Of a stretch of DNA of 42,357 nt, positions 22,341 through 31,209 are shown in pieces. This DNA comes from a virus. The stretch spans positions 1-42,357 of the IMG/VR virus record IMGVR_UViG_3300023171_000022; one strand, 5' to 3'. The notes beneath the pieces were generated by a model, which made no database searches, was not told the DNA's origin, and saw nothing but the letters and a program-made list of their open reading frames with translations. A program made the position numbers and the translations under genes. Numbering within the stretch: position 1 is the first letter of the stretch; each line of letters starts with the position of its first letter.

Positions 22341-23402
22341 TTAAAGTTTGATCGCGCCGATGTAGATATCCGCGGTGCAGGTGCCGGCGCCGGCCATCAC
22401 GGCCGCGGTGGTCACCACCAGTTCCGGAGCGTAGCCGGCCTGGTCGTAAACGTCCGCCGTCGGGTCACCCACGGTGCCTTCGTGCCGGGCCAGGACGTTG
22501 GAAATCGGCCTGGCGGTGATCTGCCCGAAGGTTTCTCCGGAGCAGTAGTAGGACATCAGCTTCACCACCGGATGGGTGGTGGTGTAGGAAGCGGACGTGT
22601 GCGCCACCATGAAGAAAGCGGTGACCTTGTAGCCCAGCAGGGTGAGGCTCGGAAAAAACGGACCGGGATCCACCGCACCTCCGGTTTTCAGGTTTACCCC
22701 CGCCACTTTGAAAAGTTTGTATCCGGGATCATTGATCCCCATCGCGCCGATCGCCGCCCGCCACAGCTCCGGCCAGTTCTGAGCCCCTTCCGCTTTCACA
22801 CCGGCCGCGCCGAGATTCGCACGGCCGTATTCCCGCTCCGCTTCGTCGAAGTCCTGCAGAACATCCACCCGCAGCACCTTCAAGGGGATTTGCACGTCCA
22901 GCAGTTGCCCTTCCTCATTCAATTGCGCCCATTGCGGCCCGGTGAGCGGATCCGGCGGCTCGCCATCTTTGATGACATCATTGTAGACCAGCGCCTTGAT
23001 CGTCTGGGTGGAAAACACCGCCCCTCCCACCGTCCACTCGATCTCCGCCATCAGCGTCACCAGTTCCTCGTCATTGGAATCATCGCCATCGCCATGGCCC
23101 AGCAGGTCGTTCAGCCCGGTGGTATTGAATGACGGCTCGAAGACATAGAGCGCTTCCACCCCCTCCCCTTCCTTCACCCATTCCGGGGAGTAGACGAGAT
23201 AGGCGCTGTCATATTTCCCATCCGCCTTCACCCCGAAGGCACCGGCGGCACCGGCCTGCAGTTCCTCCGCCACCGCTCCGCGGATGAATTGGATTTCCAG
23301 CCGGGCGCTGTCACCACGCTTGAAGCTCAGGCTGGTCAGCGGATCACGGGTGCCGGCGGAAGTGACGAGGCGTTGGCTGTCGAGATCGATGAAAAGACGC
23401 AC
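22341..23402 (-). CDS. Tail fibre/baseplate protein (BppU-like N-terminus)
   Basis: A 353-residue protein starting at GTG. Its N-terminal 150 residues (TSLSFKRGDSARLEIQFI, DSAYLVYSPEWV, FEPSFNTTGLNDLL, TLMAEIEWTVGG...QTIKALVYNDVIKDGEPP) resemble BppU-type baseplate upper-protein domains found on phage fibres. The C-terminal half is beta-rich with no catalytic motif. A TTTTGACA element sits 13 nt before the start and is part of a 21-nt block shared with the scaffold gene. It probably forms the receptor-contact fibre or its adaptor, lying within the glycan-modification island. Confidence 0.6.
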   Translation of the reverse strand: MRLFIDLDSQRLVTSAGTRDPLTSLSFKRGDSARLEIQFIRGAVAEELQAGAAGAFGVKADGKYDSAYLVYSPEWVKEGEGVEALYVFEPSFNTTGLNDLLGHGDGDDSNDEELVTLMAEIEWTVGGAVFSTQTIKALVYNDVIKDGEPPDPLTGPQWAQLNEEGQLLDVQIPLKVLRVDVLQDFDEAEREYGRANLGAAGVKAEGAQNWPELWRAAIGAMGINDPGYKLFKVAGVNLKTGGAVDPGPFFPSLTLLGYKVTAFFMVAHTSASYTTTHPVVKLMSYYCSGETFGQITARPISNVLARHEGTVGDPTADVYDQAGYAPELVVTTAAVMAGAGTCTADIYIGAIKL

Positions 23403-23415
23403 GCCCGCCCCGCGG

Positions 23416-23423
23416 TGTCAAAA
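23416..23423 (-). promoter_or_regulatory. TTTTGACA late-gene element (fibre gene)
   Basis: TTTTGACA on the minus strand, 13 nt before the GTG at 23402. Its TTTTGA is also the last codon and stop of the 875-residue gene. The sequence from here to the start is identical to that before the scaffold gene. Confidence 0.6.
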
Positions 23424-26045
23424 CCCGGGACTCATCGCCGCCAGCGGCGCAAGATCCACCTCCGCCGCAGCAGAGACGAAAAACCCGCGCTCTGTTTTCA
23501 GCCCGCTCCGGGATTTTGCATCCTCGAAGAAGGATCGCCCTTTCAGATCTTTCAGAAATCCGGCGCTCAAAGTCGCCCCCCAGGTATTCTTGATCACCGG
23601 ATGAGACTGACTGTCATGCATGCAAATCACCTTCGCGCCCCAGGTGAGAGCCCGCAGGGTATCCGCGAACGCCGGCCATCCATGGTCCCCGTCGATGAAG
23701 ACGAGATCGACCGCCCCGATATCCGTTTCCCAAAACGGACAGGTGTGCAGCGTTACCCGATCCGGAAAATCACACATCCCGATGATTCGACGGAGAGTTT
23801 CAGTCGGCTTGATTTCCACTACGTGCAGATGACCCAGCACCCCTTGGTTGACCGCCTCGATCAGCGCCGAGGTGGACGCCCCACGATAAGATCCGATCTC
23901 GACAGCCACCCGCTCCCCCACCGGCGTATCAAGCTCCAGGTTCGCGGCAGTGTGCAGCAGGTGAATATGAAATTCATCCATCGGCATCCAGGACGGATCG
24001 TGAGCGAAACGGTATTTCTCGAAATCAAATGAAGGAGTGAACATCGGCTTTTCAGGACTCGCAGGGACCGTTTCGTAGATCAGGCCTTTTTCGACAAGAC
24101 TGCGGAATTTTCGCTTTTTCCCGCCACCTACAATATGCTGGAAGGGTGCCTGGCATTCTTCGTGGGCCCAAGTATTCCATCCAAGCGGCAGATCACCGTA
24201 GGGCATACCCTTTGCGGCCGCTACGCAGACCCACCAATTCCACTGGAATTCCTCCTGGACCTTTTCGATGAAAGGCGGCACCGCGACTTCCAGCATCCGC
24301 CGGGCGGCGTCCCGATCACAGATCCACACGCCCGCATTCCGGTAAACCCAGGAATCCACCGGATGAATGGTTCCAAAGTTCTCCTCACACCAGGCCGGAA
24401 ACTGACGGCTCACTTTCCAAGCAGGATTATTGGGCCGGCAGAACAATCCAGCCCGGTTTGCCACCGAGGGAAATGCGGGGGCGTCCGCATTCACGTAAAC
24501 ATCGGCGTCCACATACATCATCCACTCCGCTTCACCGGCGATGAATTCGCGCATCATGTCGACGACGCAGAATTTCGCGGTCGGATACGAAGGGTTAATG
24601 GCTTTTTCATCCCAGATTTTCAGCGGATGCCCGTGGCGCGCGCACCATGCATCGAGCGCCCCACCGCAGGTTTCCAACCACCAGGCCACCCCGTAGCGGA
24701 TGGTATGGATTTCGACTTTTTCCGGAATATTCGGCCCACAGGCAGGCTCGCCGCCTCTTTCATAAATCAAGTATGCACCACCGCCGGGGCGGGCAATTCT
24801 CCGGGCCGGCACCGCGGCTGCCAGCTTTTTGAACTCCGAGGCCGCTCGGCCCGAAGGAGCTTCCCGCACCAGCCCCGACGCCTCCACATCATAAGGCTTG
24901 GGCCCCAGCGACCGAACGCCCCGCCGGCGCTCATTGTCCGCACCCGGCGTCGTGGTGACCACCAGCCTTTTCCATGACCCCATACTGATATTCTGCAATA
25001 CTTGCCCAGCGGTGCCATTACAGCAGGACTCCAGCGCATCTTTTACGATCACAATATCGGCGTCGATCCGCAGACACACCTCCATATTTTCCACCTTTCC
25101 TTCGAACCATGGATAACGGTGGGAGACACGCTGAATCACTTCATGCCTGGCATCCACTCCCTTGTAGGCAGCTCCTCCCCGCATCACCGGCCCGCACCCC
25201 ATCAGCCACTCCAGATCACCGCAGCCCAAATCAAGGACGTCCGTAAAACCTGCCTCCACCTCCTTGCCCAGCCACTGACAAAGCGCCTTGTAGTCCTCGC
25301 CCACCCCCTCAACGGTCCTGCTAACAGCAGGCGCGGCGATGACCGGCCGCTTGATCGGCATGACACGGGGACGATCATTCTCGTAAGGTGAGGGATTGGG
25401 GAACCGTTGCTCCAGCCACGCCCGAAGCTCGGGCGTGTTTCCCGGCTTGTTATAGTTGAGAAAGCGCTTGCCTGCTGCCGGCGGACCTGTGAATTCCCCA
25501 TAGTATTGCTTGGTCACCCCATGGCACCGCGGCCACTGCCGCTTTGATAGGATCCAGGATTCGCCGGGAAATTTACCCTCGATGCCAGGCCAATCAGCAA
25601 AGCACTCATCGATCATACTTTTATCGAAAAAATAAGGACCGTGCGGCCGGGAGTAGTCCCACGGCTGATAACCTTCCGCTTCCAGCCGGTTGCGCACGGT
25701 CACCAGCCCCGCCGCCCAACTCGTCTGGGCGCCCTTCCAGTTTCTTGAGGCGGGCGTCACCATCATCTCCGCGGCAGTGGTCGGCTGTAGCATGCAAACA
25801 TCATCGTAGTGCCAGAAAAAGCCGGACGGATACCGCTCCGAGGCCGTCTTCAGTGAAGATTTCAAACCGCGCGCCCGGATCAAGTCGCATCCTCTCAGCC
25901 AAGCTGGCAGCCGGCGCCCGACGATACTGATATGGAGAGGATCGCGGAAATTTACATGAAGCGCCCGCAGCGCGAAGCGCAGTTCGGTATCATCGCCCAG
26001 GTCCCCACCTTTATGGTGAAGCGGTATCACTATTGGAAAACTCAT
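23418..26045 (-). CDS. Four-domain glycosyltransferase-methyltransferase fusion
   Basis: An 875-residue protein with four visible parts. Residues about 1-215 are a Stealth/GT-like domain (PIVIPLHHKGG; HYDD at 79-82). Residues about 245-430 are a class I SAM methyltransferase (VLDLGCGD, 270-277). Residues about 443-660 are a second glycosyltransferase with YVDADVYVN (DAD 513-515) and CRPNNP. Residues about 680-860 are a second class I methyltransferase (VEIGSYRGAST 715-725, VFIDGDH 782-788). It would build and methylate a glycan, presumably on the virion or host surface. It lies inside the tail-tip genes, and no signal or membrane segment is seen, so it acts in the cytoplasm. Domain calls are by motif; substrates are unknown. 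Confidence 0.7.
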   Translation of the reverse strand: MSFPIVIPLHHKGGDLGDDTELRFALRALHVNFRDPLHISIVGRRLPAWLRGCDLIRARGLKSSLKTASERYPSGFFWHYDDVCMLQPTTAAEMMVTPASRNWKGAQTSWAAGLVTVRNRLEAEGYQPWDYSRPHGPYFFDKSMIDECFADWPGIEGKFPGESWILSKRQWPRCHGVTKQYYGEFTGPPAAGKRFLNYNKPGNTPELRAWLEQRFPNPSPYENDRPRVMPIKRPVIAAPAVSRTVEGVGEDYKALCQWLGKEVEAGFTDVLDLGCGDLEWLMGCGPVMRGGAAYKGVDARHEVIQRVSHRYPWFEGKVENMEVCLRIDADIVIVKDALESCCNGTAGQVLQNISMGSWKRLVVTTTPGADNERRRGVRSLGPKPYDVEASGLVREAPSGRAASEFKKLAAAVPARRIARPGGGAYLIYERGGEPACGPNIPEKVEIHTIRYGVAWWLETCGGALDAWCARHGHPLKIWDEKAINPSYPTAKFCVVDMMREFIAGEAEWMMYVDADVYVNADAPAFPSVANRAGLFCRPNNPAWKVSRQFPAWCEENFGTIHPVDSWVYRNAGVWICDRDAARRMLEVAVPPFIEKVQEEFQWNWWVCVAAAKGMPYGDLPLGWNTWAHEECQAPFQHIVGGGKKRKFRSLVEKGLIYETVPASPEKPMFTPSFDFEKYRFAHDPSWMPMDEFHIHLLHTAANLELDTPVGERVAVEIGSYRGASTSALIEAVNQGVLGHLHVVEIKPTETLRRIIGMCDFPDRVTLHTCPFWETDIGAVDLVFIDGDHGWPAFADTLRALTWGAKVICMHDSQSHPVIKNTWGATLSAGFLKDLKGRSFFEDAKSRSGLKTERGFFVSAAAEVDLAPLAAMSPGF

Positions 26046-26058
26046 GGATTAATTCGAT

Positions 26059-26694
26059 TCAGCCGGAAGTCCCCAGCGGCAGGTTGTTTTTCAGGCACCA
26101 TAGATCCGGGACCGGGTAGCAGCACGGGCCTTGCACACGATCCACCACGCCGATCCCATAGGTGCGCGGGCTCTCCGCCGCGTGATGGTGGATCGTGATG
26201 ATCTCGTGACAGGGATTCATGATCTTGAGCCCCGCGTTTTTCAAAAGGCCATTAAAGACCGCATGACAAAAGAGCCGCCCTTGGGTGAAATTTGCTCTGA
26301 TCCTAGGGACAGGCGCCCTCAATACCCACACATCAATGGCCCGAGGTTGCAGGGTCAGGGCGTCACTCCCCTCTTGCCACCTTCCCAGTGCATACGCGGA
26401 ACGCGGGGGCAGGCCCTGTGCGAAATCCACCCCGCCTGGCAAGATTTCCATATCGACGTTTGCGAGCATGAAAACCTCACCCTTCGGGACCATTCTTTCG
26501 GCCACGCCCAGCAGTTCGCCGTAAGTAGGCCGCGCCCCCGTATTGACCATCAAGAGGCCCTCATGCTCGATGCCGGTTTCCCATGGCTCCCCAACGACGA
26601 CCACTTGCTCAAAAGTCTCCAAATTCCCGCGCAAGCAGGAAATCAATTCATCATGCCGCTCTGCGGATGGATAGGATGGGACGAAAAGTTTCAT
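26059..26694 (-). CDS. Glycosyltransferase-like protein A (tail cluster)
   Basis: A 211-residue protein starting MKLFVPSYPSAERHDEL. It is paralogous over most of its length to the protein at 21513-22334, sharing VVVGEPWE, VFMLANVDMEIL, the RAP...FCHAVFNGLL region and CHEIITIHHHA. A GT-A-like Rossmann start and a possible VDME metal site suggest a glycosyltransferase. Start 26694 overlaps the stop of the upstream tail gene by ATGA. It directly precedes the four-domain fusion gene, with which it probably functions. Confidence 0.55.
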   Translation of the reverse strand: MKLFVPSYPSAERHDELISCLRGNLETFEQVVVVGEPWETGIEHEGLLMVNTGARPTYGELLGVAERMVPKGEVFMLANVDMEILPGGVDFAQGLPPRSAYALGRWQEGSDALTLQPRAIDVWVLRAPVPRIRANFTQGRLFCHAVFNGLLKNAGLKIMNPCHEIITIHHHAAESPRTYGIGVVDRVQGPCCYPVPDLWCLKNNLPLGTSG

Positions 26695-28076
26695 AAGTCG
26701 GTGACAAAAAGGCACGGCGGATCCGCCACCAGCGGAGGACCCGTGGTGCCGTAGGGGATGTAGCGGCCGCAACGGTCAAACAGCACAAAGTTGTAACCCG
26801 CCTTATTGGTCGCCCAATAAATGCCGCAGCAGTCATAGGTGCCGTCTCCAAACGGCAGATTGGCGAAGGTAAAGATCGGCGGCCGGATATCCGAAGGCTC
26901 CACCCGACATTCCCCCACCAGGTTCATTGCCCCGTTGTTTGCCTCAACCTCGGCACTGATCTTGAAATATCCGCACGAAAATTGATTGGGCAGCACTGAA
27001 AGCACGGAAACCTGCGCAGGCTCATAGTCTGAATACAGGATGACTTCGCTTTTAATTGGCACCTCGATCGGCTCCAGGTTCCCTTCATTTCTAGTGATCT
27101 TGATCCGGATTCGCCCGTTGAATGAGCACCCCCGGCATACTTCAGACAAGCTGAGAGCGATGTTGAGATAAACCGTCGCAGGGATGTAAAGACCTCCGCT
27201 GTCCCGCGGAAATACAAAGCTTCCAAGAGAACCGATGCCGATCACCTTGGCATTGAGATAGCTGAGCTTTGGCACCGGCCCGCATTCCTCATCTGAACCC
27301 GATCCATTGCCATCGGAATCGTCATCATCATCGTCATCGGAACTATCATCTTCCGACTCCGATCCATCTTCATCATCGTCATCGGAGTCGTCATCCGAGC
27401 TATCGCCCCTATCACACTCGAAGCTGTTGAAAACGCCCGGCACATTTTCCTGCCATACCTGATCGATGCCATCCAACTGCAGAACCCCGTCCTCGATTTT
27501 GAAAGTCACCTCCGCGAGAATCCACATCACGTCGCACGGCTCGTTTTCATACCCCTCGATGTCCGGCTGGTCGTCATCGGATTTCTCGACGATGACGATG
27601 TTCGCCTTCCGGTCTGTCCGCATGTAGCAGATCACCTGATATAACGTGCCTGCTTCCAAAGAGTCATCCCCCACAGAAAAAAACGGCAGCGGATCCGCGT
27701 TCATCAGCACCCCCTTCATCTTCGGCTTGATGGTCTGCATCCGCCGCACCGTGTTGTGCTCGATATGACATTGATCGTTCGGCCCATCATAAAGAGCCAC
27801 GTTCCCGGGATAAACATAGACCTTCCCTCCATCTACGTATACCTCGAAGGGATGACGGGGCCGGCGATTGTTGGCCGCCGGCCTTTTATCCCATAGAGTC
27901 GTCCCGCCTCCATTGCGCCTCACGCCCACATCAGCCGATGAACTGATCTTTCCAGCCCTCACCTCCCTCGCCAGCACGGCGATCGCATCGATGATGGCGT
28001 TATGATCCGAGGCCCTGACAGGATTGCCCTGCAGCACCTTGCCCGGCAGCCGGATGATTGAATCGTTGCTGCTCAT
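26691..28076 (-). CDS. Tail-tip protein with Asp/Ser-rich linker
   Basis: A 461-residue protein. The N-terminal 215 residues are beta-rich (YVDGGKVYVYPGNVALYDG, TLYQVICYMRTD). Residues 222-263 are a nearly pure Asp/Ser/Glu/Gly tract (27288-27413 in DNA). The C-terminal 190 residues are again beta-rich with paired cysteines (YDCCGIYW, DRCGRYIP). This is probably a tail-tip, fibre or adhesin subunit. The acidic tract could be a flexible, perhaps Ca-binding, linker, or an acceptor for modification of its many Ser residues. It overlaps both neighbours by 4 bases. Confidence 0.6.
   Translation of the reverse strand: MSSNDSIIRLPGKVLQGNPVRASDHNAIIDAIAVLAREVRAGKISSSADVGVRRNGGGTTLWDKRPAANNRRPRHPFEVYVDGGKVYVYPGNVALYDGPNDQCHIEHNTVRRMQTIKPKMKGVLMNADPLPFFSVGDDSLEAGTLYQVICYMRTDRKANIVIVEKSDDDQPDIEGYENEPCDVMWILAEVTFKIEDGVLQLDGIDQVWQENVPGVFNSFECDRGDSSDDDSDDDDEDGSESEDDSSDDDDDDDSDGNGSGSDEECGPVPKLSYLNAKVIGIGSLGSFVFPRDSGGLYIPATVYLNIALSLSEVCRGCSFNGRIRIKITRNEGNLEPIEVPIKSEVILYSDYEPAQVSVLSVLPNQFSCGYFKISAEVEANNGAMNLVGECRVEPSDIRPPIFTFANLPFGDGTYDCCGIYWATNKAGYNFVLFDRCGRYIPYGTTGPPLVADPPCLFVTDL
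27288..27413 (-). repeat. GAT/TCN-rich low-complexity tract
   Basis: This stretch encodes runs of Asp with interspersed Ser, Glu and Gly in the tail-tip protein. It is built of near-repeats of TCATCGTCATCG on the plus strand. Such tracts expand and contract by slippage, so linker length may vary between isolates. Confidence 0.7.
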
Positions 28077-28798
28077 GAGTAGAGAAAATCATCAGCCCCA
28101 CCCTCCGCCGTCAGGATCCACCTTCGTTCGATGTCCCAGGCCTTCCCATCTTCGGTATTGCGGGCGTTGGCACCGATATAGATCCAGTCTCTGCCCCCAT
28201 TCCCTGGCGCGCCACCAGGAGGAGAATCCCTTTGACCCAAATCTCCCGCCAACCCGCTTACCGTTCCAGACGAATAGCGCTCGACCCATGTCATACCCGG
28301 ATTGAGGTATCCCGCGACCCCGGCGAGGATCAACCGGAACGCTTCCAGCCCGGCTGACGAGACGATCTTTTTTTTGATCTCCGCCGCCCTGGCTTTATCA
28401 ACCCCACCCATCAACTCCGAGAGATAATATTTCTCATCGAGATCCAGATTTTTCAGTTTCGTATGACTCAACAGCGGCTCTTCGTTGGTCGAAAGCTCCA
28501 GATCATAGCGCTTCACCCCACCCGCCGGCCGGCCGGGATAGGTCGCCTGCGCGGAATAGGATTCATAGTCGCAAACCACCCGCACCTGGCCGCCATCCAG
28601 CACCGTTGATCGCAGGGATTTCAGGTATAAGGCCGGGAACTCCGGATGGGAAGATCCGGCCAGAGGAACCCGCGATGCCCAGCCCTGATAGGCATCCACA
28701 TAGATGTATTGCCCGGTCGCCTTGTCAGACCCCATTTCCACGAACACTTCCGTGCCTACCTGCTGGGTCTTGACGACATTGTGTTGAACTACTGCCAT
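28073..28798 (-). CDS. Distal tail/tail-tip protein, 241 aa
   Basis: A 241-residue protein directly after the tape measure, where distal tail or hub proteins lie in siphoviruses. It is beta-rich (TEVFVEMGSDKATGQYIYVDAYQGW, VLDGGQVRVVCDYE), with a helical middle (AAEIKKKIVSSAGLEAFRLI) and a C-terminal beta part. I do not recognise a family by motif; the role is from position. It is coupled to the next gene by ATGA (28073-28076). Confidence 0.5.
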   Translation of the reverse strand: MAVVQHNVVKTQQVGTEVFVEMGSDKATGQYIYVDAYQGWASRVPLAGSSHPEFPALYLKSLRSTVLDGGQVRVVCDYESYSAQATYPGRPAGGVKRYDLELSTNEEPLLSHTKLKNLDLDEKYYLSELMGGVDKARAAEIKKKIVSSAGLEAFRLILAGVAGYLNPGMTWVERYSSGTVSGLAGDLGQRDSPPGGAPGNGGRDWIYIGANARNTEDGKAWDIERRWILTAEGGADDFLYS

Positions 28799-28802
28799 AA
28801 TT

Positions 28803-30926
28803 TTACGCGTAGGTAGCCCCTCCGGAGCCGTTGAGTTGTGAAGCGATGGTTTTCAGCAGCGTGTTCGTCTGCGTGACCAGTTGATTGTTTTTCTGCTGCG
28901 CAGCCACCATCGGCTGGAACACCATCGCGCCACCACCACCCAAACCGATGCGGCTCATGCTGCTGGCGATGGTGATGGCGTTCACCGCACCTTTGATCGC
29001 GTCCACCGTGCCGCCGACACCCGCCTTTACATCCGTTCCTGCATTGATTGTCGGCACGGCGCTATTCAACTTAAGCTTTTCTGTCTCCGCCTTGAATCGA
29101 CTTGTGTATTCAGCGAGTTCTTTTAAGGCGTCCTGGAGTTCTTTAGTGATAGCTCCGCCTGCTGCAATTTTGGCCGCCGCTCCACCGGCAGCGAGAGCAC
29201 GGGCCGCAAGCATTCCCATATCAATCGCACCGCCCGCGTTACTCATTTGCAGTCGCCCCTTCTCTCCTTGCAAAGCCCCCTTCCGGCGCATCATAGCGAT
29301 TTCGTTCATGTCCGCCAGCGGCAGAGCAGACTTGATTTCAGCAGCAAGGGTGGTCCCGATGGATCGAAAAATATTTAGCAACCCATCCCAAAACGACGGA
29401 TCTTGAATTTTAGCCATCGCCCCGGCCAAAATAGGAGGAACTGCTGTGGCCAAGAATGCAACCACACCACGGAGACCCCGCATCAGAGTATCTGCAGCCG
29501 CTTGAAAAGCTACTTTACCGCCAGCCTCCACCAGTCCCCATAGGTTTCCGCTCTTAACAGCAACAAACGCGATCATCAGCGCATCACCGATAGCCTTGCC
29601 TACTTCCCCCGCCTTCACCTGCATCGCGTCCATCATCGCGGAGCCCTGTTGCAGGAATGGCTTCAGTGCGTTCATGATCGGCGTGCCGAAGGAAATCAGC
29701 AGTTGCTCCCAGGAATCCTTGATCCGCGCGATCGCCCCGGCGAAGGTGGCGGAAGCGGTGATGTTCATCTGGTAGAACCGGCCGCCCTTGGAAGTCGCCG
29801 CGGTGAATGCCGCCTCGATCTCGTTGAAGGAAATCTTACCCTCTTCCATCCGCTCCTTCAGCGCCACCATCGATTCGCCGGTTTTCCCGGAAATCTGCTG
29901 CAGTGGATTGAAGCCCGCGTTCACGAGCTGCAGCAGGTCCTGCCCCATCAGCCGGCCTGCGGATTGGATCTGCGCAAAGGCCAGGGAAAGCGATTGGAAC
30001 CGCTCCGGATCCCCCATGCTGATCTCGCTCAGCTGCTTGGTGTATCCCACCACCTTTTGAGCGGACACGCCGAATTGCATCAGCGTCTGCGCGGATTTTG
30101 CGAAGTCACCCATCCCCAGCGGAGACGCCACGGATTCTTTTCGCAGCTCGGCCAGCATTTTGCGCGCTTTCTCAGACGATCCTGTCATCACGCCGAAATT
30201 CGTCTCCATCATCTCCATCTCGGCGCCCTTGCTGATCGCCTTGCCGATCAAGGCACCCAGTCCTAGAGCGCCCGCAGCACCTGCCAGCGGGCCAAGCATG
30301 CCGGCAATGCCTCCGCCACCGCCGCCACTGAAAATCTTGCCCATCCCGGAGAAAGCACCCTTCACGGCCGCCCCCGCGGACTTGGCTGCGCTCACGATTC
30401 CCCGAAACGTGGCGGCGGCCGCGGCGGACAGCAGCGAAAAGCTCGCCCGCACCGCCTTGATCGCCACCACCGTCCCGCCGATCGCCACCGTGGCCGCGAG
30501 CGCCCCCAGGGCGATCTTCCGGAAACCGGGCGAGGAAACAATTTCGCGGATCCGCGCACCCACGCCGGCCATCATCGCCCGCAGGCCACCCGCCGTGGAA
30601 AGCGCCGTCGCCAGGCTCGCGCCCAGGGAGGTCGCACGCACCGCGTTGAACACCGTCTTCATCGCCTGCGCGCCGGCCACGATGTTGGCGATGTGAGCCC
30701 CGGCGGATGAAGCTGAGGCCACCATGCCTTTGATCCCACCCGCAGCTTCCTTGCCCGCTTGGCCGATCGATCGGGTGCCCGCCGCCACCGCGCTGGTGGA
30801 GGAATTCACTTTCGCGAAATCCGCCCGCATCGCCGCAGCCAGGTCCCGCACAGCGGAGGTGACTTCCGCCAAGGCTTGTTTCAGCCCGGAAGTGTTGCCG
30901 CCGATGGGGATGGAGATGCCTGCCAT
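28803..30926 (-). CDS. Tail tape measure protein
   Basis: A 707-residue protein, the longest coding gene of the tail apart from the glycan enzyme. The N-terminal part is Ala/Ser-rich helical (residues 1-130). Hydrophobic segments follow near 137-160 and 205-230, with a Gly6 run at about 201-206. Then comes a tape-measure core (FGVMTGSSEKARKMLAELRKES...GMGDFAKSAQTLMQFGVSAQKVVGYTKQLSEI...GRLMGQDLLQLVNAGFNPL) as in Pfam tape-measure domains. At about 0.15 nm per residue it would set a tail near 100 nm. It lies after the G/GT chaperone gene, as expected, and a degenerate TTTGAGTCC sits 12 nt before its start. Confidence 0.85.
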   Translation of the reverse strand: MAGISIPIGGNTSGLKQALAEVTSAVRDLAAAMRADFAKVNSSTSAVAAGTRSIGQAGKEAAGGIKGMVASASSAGAHIANIVAGAQAMKTVFNAVRATSLGASLATALSTAGGLRAMMAGVGARIREIVSSPGFRKIALGALAATVAIGGTVVAIKAVRASFSLLSAAAAATFRGIVSAAKSAGAAVKGAFSGMGKIFSGGGGGGIAGMLGPLAGAAGALGLGALIGKAISKGAEMEMMETNFGVMTGSSEKARKMLAELRKESVASPLGMGDFAKSAQTLMQFGVSAQKVVGYTKQLSEISMGDPERFQSLSLAFAQIQSAGRLMGQDLLQLVNAGFNPLQQISGKTGESMVALKERMEEGKISFNEIEAAFTAATSKGGRFYQMNITASATFAGAIARIKDSWEQLLISFGTPIMNALKPFLQQGSAMMDAMQVKAGEVGKAIGDALMIAFVAVKSGNLWGLVEAGGKVAFQAAADTLMRGLRGVVAFLATAVPPILAGAMAKIQDPSFWDGLLNIFRSIGTTLAAEIKSALPLADMNEIAMMRRKGALQGEKGRLQMSNAGGAIDMGMLAARALAAGGAAAKIAAGGAITKELQDALKELAEYTSRFKAETEKLKLNSAVPTINAGTDVKAGVGGTVDAIKGAVNAITIASSMSRIGLGGGGAMVFQPMVAAQQKNNQLVTQTNTLLKTIASQLNGSGGATYA

Positions 30927-30951
30927 GGAAGTGGGTGGGACTCAAATCAGC

Positions 30952-31209
30952 TCAATCGTCGTCATCGTCGATCGGCTGGCTGAGCGTTCGTCTCAGTTCA
31001 GAAAAGTATTGGGCGACATCTCTGGTGCCACTGGCGGCAAGATCAGTGCTCCAGCGGGTGCGGGTGCCGGCACTTCGCTGGGCGGCGTGGAGGTATTGGA
31101 GTGCACGACCGATGGGAAGAACCCAGAGGACGTAGCGCTCCCGTTCGGCGTCTCCGGCGGCGTTGAGGGTCCAGAGGAGGGTGGCGAGCCAATGGGGCTC
31201 ACAGGAGGC
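30952..31209 (-). CDS. T extension of tail-assembly chaperone (frameshift product)
   Basis: The -1 frame, entered at the GGGAAAG slip, reads 85 protein-like residues: ASCEPHWLATLLWTL, ERERYVLWVLPIGRALQYLH, YFSELRRTLSQPIDDDDD, then stop. It overlaps the end of the G frame and fills the otherwise empty gap before the tape measure. It has no start of its own. By analogy with lambda gpT, it would bind the tape measure as the C-terminal part of gpGT (225 residues in total). Confidence 0.7.
   Translation of the reverse strand, partial: ASCEPHWLATLLWTLNAAGDAERERYVLWVLPIGRALQYLHAAQRSAGTRTRWSTDLAASGTRDVAQYFSELRRTLSQPIDDDDD

Noticed and set aside
21906-23132. Long rightward ORF (408 codons) antisense to the fibre gene
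   Set aside because: It is the antisense shadow of GC-rich genes; rich in His/Arg/Gln, and the leftward genes have clear motifs and couplings.
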